Made by a program: the position numbers and the translations under genes | DNA from: Monosporascus cannonballus | Taxonomy: Eukaryota; Ascomycota; Sordariomycetes; Xylariales | Assembly: GCA_004154925.1 (NCBI GenBank) | Contig: QJNS01000142.1 | Location: 124,001 to 188,000, forward strand | Length of the DNA stretch: 64,000 bases | Reading direction: 5' to 3' | Shown here: positions 62,235 to 64,000 of the stretch, piece after piece | How positions within the stretch are numbered: position 1 is the stretch's first letter | Layout: each line of letters starts with the position of its first letter | The notes under the pieces: generated by a model | Seen by the model: the letters and a program-made list of their open reading frames with translations, nothing else | Database searches by the model: none | Told to the model about the DNA's origin: nothing

Positions 62235-64000
62235 TTATCGCTCTTCAACAATCTCAAACTCGCTGCTTAAACTCTCAAAGGGGGTAATGGTCCCCGTGAA
62301 CCCCTTCGCATCGCCAAAGTACTTGATGCGATACCTGCCCGGCTCCGCCCAGGGCTCCGTCTCCCAGGAGATGTCGACCTCGCTCGTGCCTAGTAGCTCG
62401 GATACCCTCCTCCACCTGAACACGAGGTGCCAGTCCCCGTCGTCGCGGACGACGCTCCATCGCAAAGTCGCGGGGTCGAGCTGCTCTACCACGGCGTAGC
62501 TGCCCTCGAGCCTGAGGTTGTTCCGGGGATTGGCGCCGACAAAGGACGCGCTAACCGTGGCGCCCCTGTGGTATACTTTCTCGACGTCGCGTACGATATC
62601 GCCGAAGCTTTTGAAGAATGGCGTCGCGTCGTGTATGACCGAGGGAATGAAGCACAAGCTGCGGTTGCTGTTGTCGGGTGGTTCTGGTCCCCTAGGCGGT
62701 CGGCTACTAACTGAGCTTAGGTAGGGAACCCACGACAACGTAACGTTGACGTAAGCTGCTAATGTGTGCGGCCCGTATAACGTACTGGCTCCTTCGTAAC
62801 GCTGTATTCTGTCCTGTGGTGTCAGCATGCATTTTTCCAATCGAGAAGCGGGGGTCGCTTTTTAACGTACCCATATTCTTCCTCGGTGGCAATGTAATGT
62901 GTGTAGCTGTTGGCAGGGCCGCCTAGTACGACGACAGGCGAAGCTGAATTTGGCTCTGCAGCGAAGAGTGTCGTAACCTTGTCACGGACAGCATTCTTCC
63001 ACCTTCGGCCAGCCATAGTAGTCGCCTCGCCTGGACTGACAATTATGACGAGCTGGCCCACCCGGAAGACCTGGACGTCAACCACATTCGGCGTCCACTG
63101 GTATGGAGTGGTTATCTCACCTACGTCGAGTAATATTGGCTTCGGGCCATGGCAGGCCTTCTGCTCTTCACTCGGCTCCTTGAGCATGCCAGAGACTAAC
63201 CGCCATACTGGGGAAGTAGTGTTAGGATTTCCGTCGTGCTGAGTAAAGTCAAAGGCCCCCGGGCCATCGGAGGTTCCAGCAGCAAAGGAGTAACCGAGGG
63301 CCGCAGGGCAGGTCTCAACCTCTGTGCCGTTTGGCAGTTCGAACCGATAGTTTGACATGTTATGGAAGGTATGGAATGACTTTACCATTCGCCCACGAAC
63401 TGGATTAGGCGACTGGTTTAGCTGGTCATAGAGGCGTTTCGCCGGTTCAAACTGACGCTTGCCAATCTCGAAGCAGGAAGATGTACCCTCATCGTTTGCC
63501 CTGAAAAGGGGGCCTCGGGCATGACATTTCTGGGACCTGCCATCGCTGCAGGTGCTGTTTTCTAAGCTGCACATCTGCCCCGTTCCATCTTCACACCAAG
63601 CTCCAAGCACATTCGGACTCGTGTCGCCCACGTTTGCTTGGGAGAACCCTGCAACGAAGCCGTCGGCGGCAGTATCGTCACCCATCACGCTCTTCTCGAA
63701 CAAGTAAGCAGCGACTCCTTTGTTATCGCCGGACACCAATGTGTTGTTTCCGAGAACGGACGTCCCGTGAGTGGGAAACCACGTTAGTACGCCGATGTTC
63801 TTGCCATCTGAAGCTCTCTGGAACTTGAGTAGAGTGAGGTCTTTCTCCACCGACCCATCGTCTTCGGAGCTGGTATTATATCCTGCGCGCTCCTCTTCGG
63901 GGTTTGCGAGATACGCATAAAGACTTCGGTTGATGTTGGCCCCGAAGACCTTGGTAGACCCGATACTCAGGTGTCCGGGTGCAAGACTTTCGTGTGCACG
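62235..64000 (-). CDS. neutral/alkaline ceramidase, C-terminal part (5' end outside window)
   Basis: The coding sequence enters at 64000 in frame (AHESLAPGHLS...TKVFGANINRSLYAYLANP) and runs to 62871. An intron at 62809-62870 (GTACGT, branch CTGAC, acceptor ACAG) joins it to the last exon 62235-62808, making YG|IQRYEGASTLYGPHTL. The nucleophile motif NVGDTSPN is present (Ser near 63618), followed by the characteristic LGAWCEDGTGQMC. The His of WFPTHGTS (near 63769) is the expected zinc ligand. The last exon carries the Ig-like C-terminal domain (ASFVGANPRNNLRLEGSYAVVE). The enzyme hydrolyses ceramide to sphingosine and fatty acid, usually secreted or membrane-associated. The N-terminal 200-odd residues with signal peptide lie beyond the window. 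No damage is visible. Confidence 0.93.

Overview
This is nuclear DNA of a filamentous ascomycete (Pezizomycotina, probably Sordariomycetes). The evidence is short introns with GT...AG ends and CTAAC/CTGAC-type branch points, fungal secreted-enzyme families, and strong repeat-induced point mutation (RIP). The window alternates between AT-rich blocks, where coding frames are riddled with C-to-T and G-to-A stops while CpG survives, and GC-balanced islands. It looks like a transposon-dense accessory or subtelomere-like segment with one normal gene block at its right end.

Layout. 1-5880 is a RIP-degraded AT block. 5881-13007 is a GC-balanced island holding an intact beta-trefoil lectin gene, a NACHT ATPase fragment, a frameshifted threonine dehydratase pseudogene, a broken LINE, and the C-terminal part of a pogo-type transposase split by a solo LTR. 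13008-51723 is a nest of transposons. (a) A large Copia-type element, 15108-34846, has 167-bp LTRs, an AAGGC target duplication and an apparent initiator-tRNA-Met half-priming site. It is interrupted by a 162-bp MITE and by a complete chromodomain Gypsy (17151-24046, duplication CTAAA), and it carries an unexplained RIP-mutated gene on the opposite strand. (b) A small gag-only LTR element, 35906-44117, is split by a second Gypsy (36917-43610, duplication ATATA). Its primer-binding site matches its own LTR, as in Tf1-type self-priming. (c) A third Gypsy, 44118-51723, seems to carry an internal inversion and contains a complete pogo transposon (46766-48620).

51724-56209 is GC-balanced but gene-poor: a pogo transposase fragment, an LTR-like repeat and decayed frames. 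56210-64000 is a normal gene block of three probably secreted hydrolases: a six-exon glutaminase A-type enzyme (+), an intronless sialidase-like beta-propeller (-) and a neutral ceramidase (-) that runs off the right edge. The lectin and the three hydrolases are the only genes that look functional; everything between is mobile DNA or its remains.
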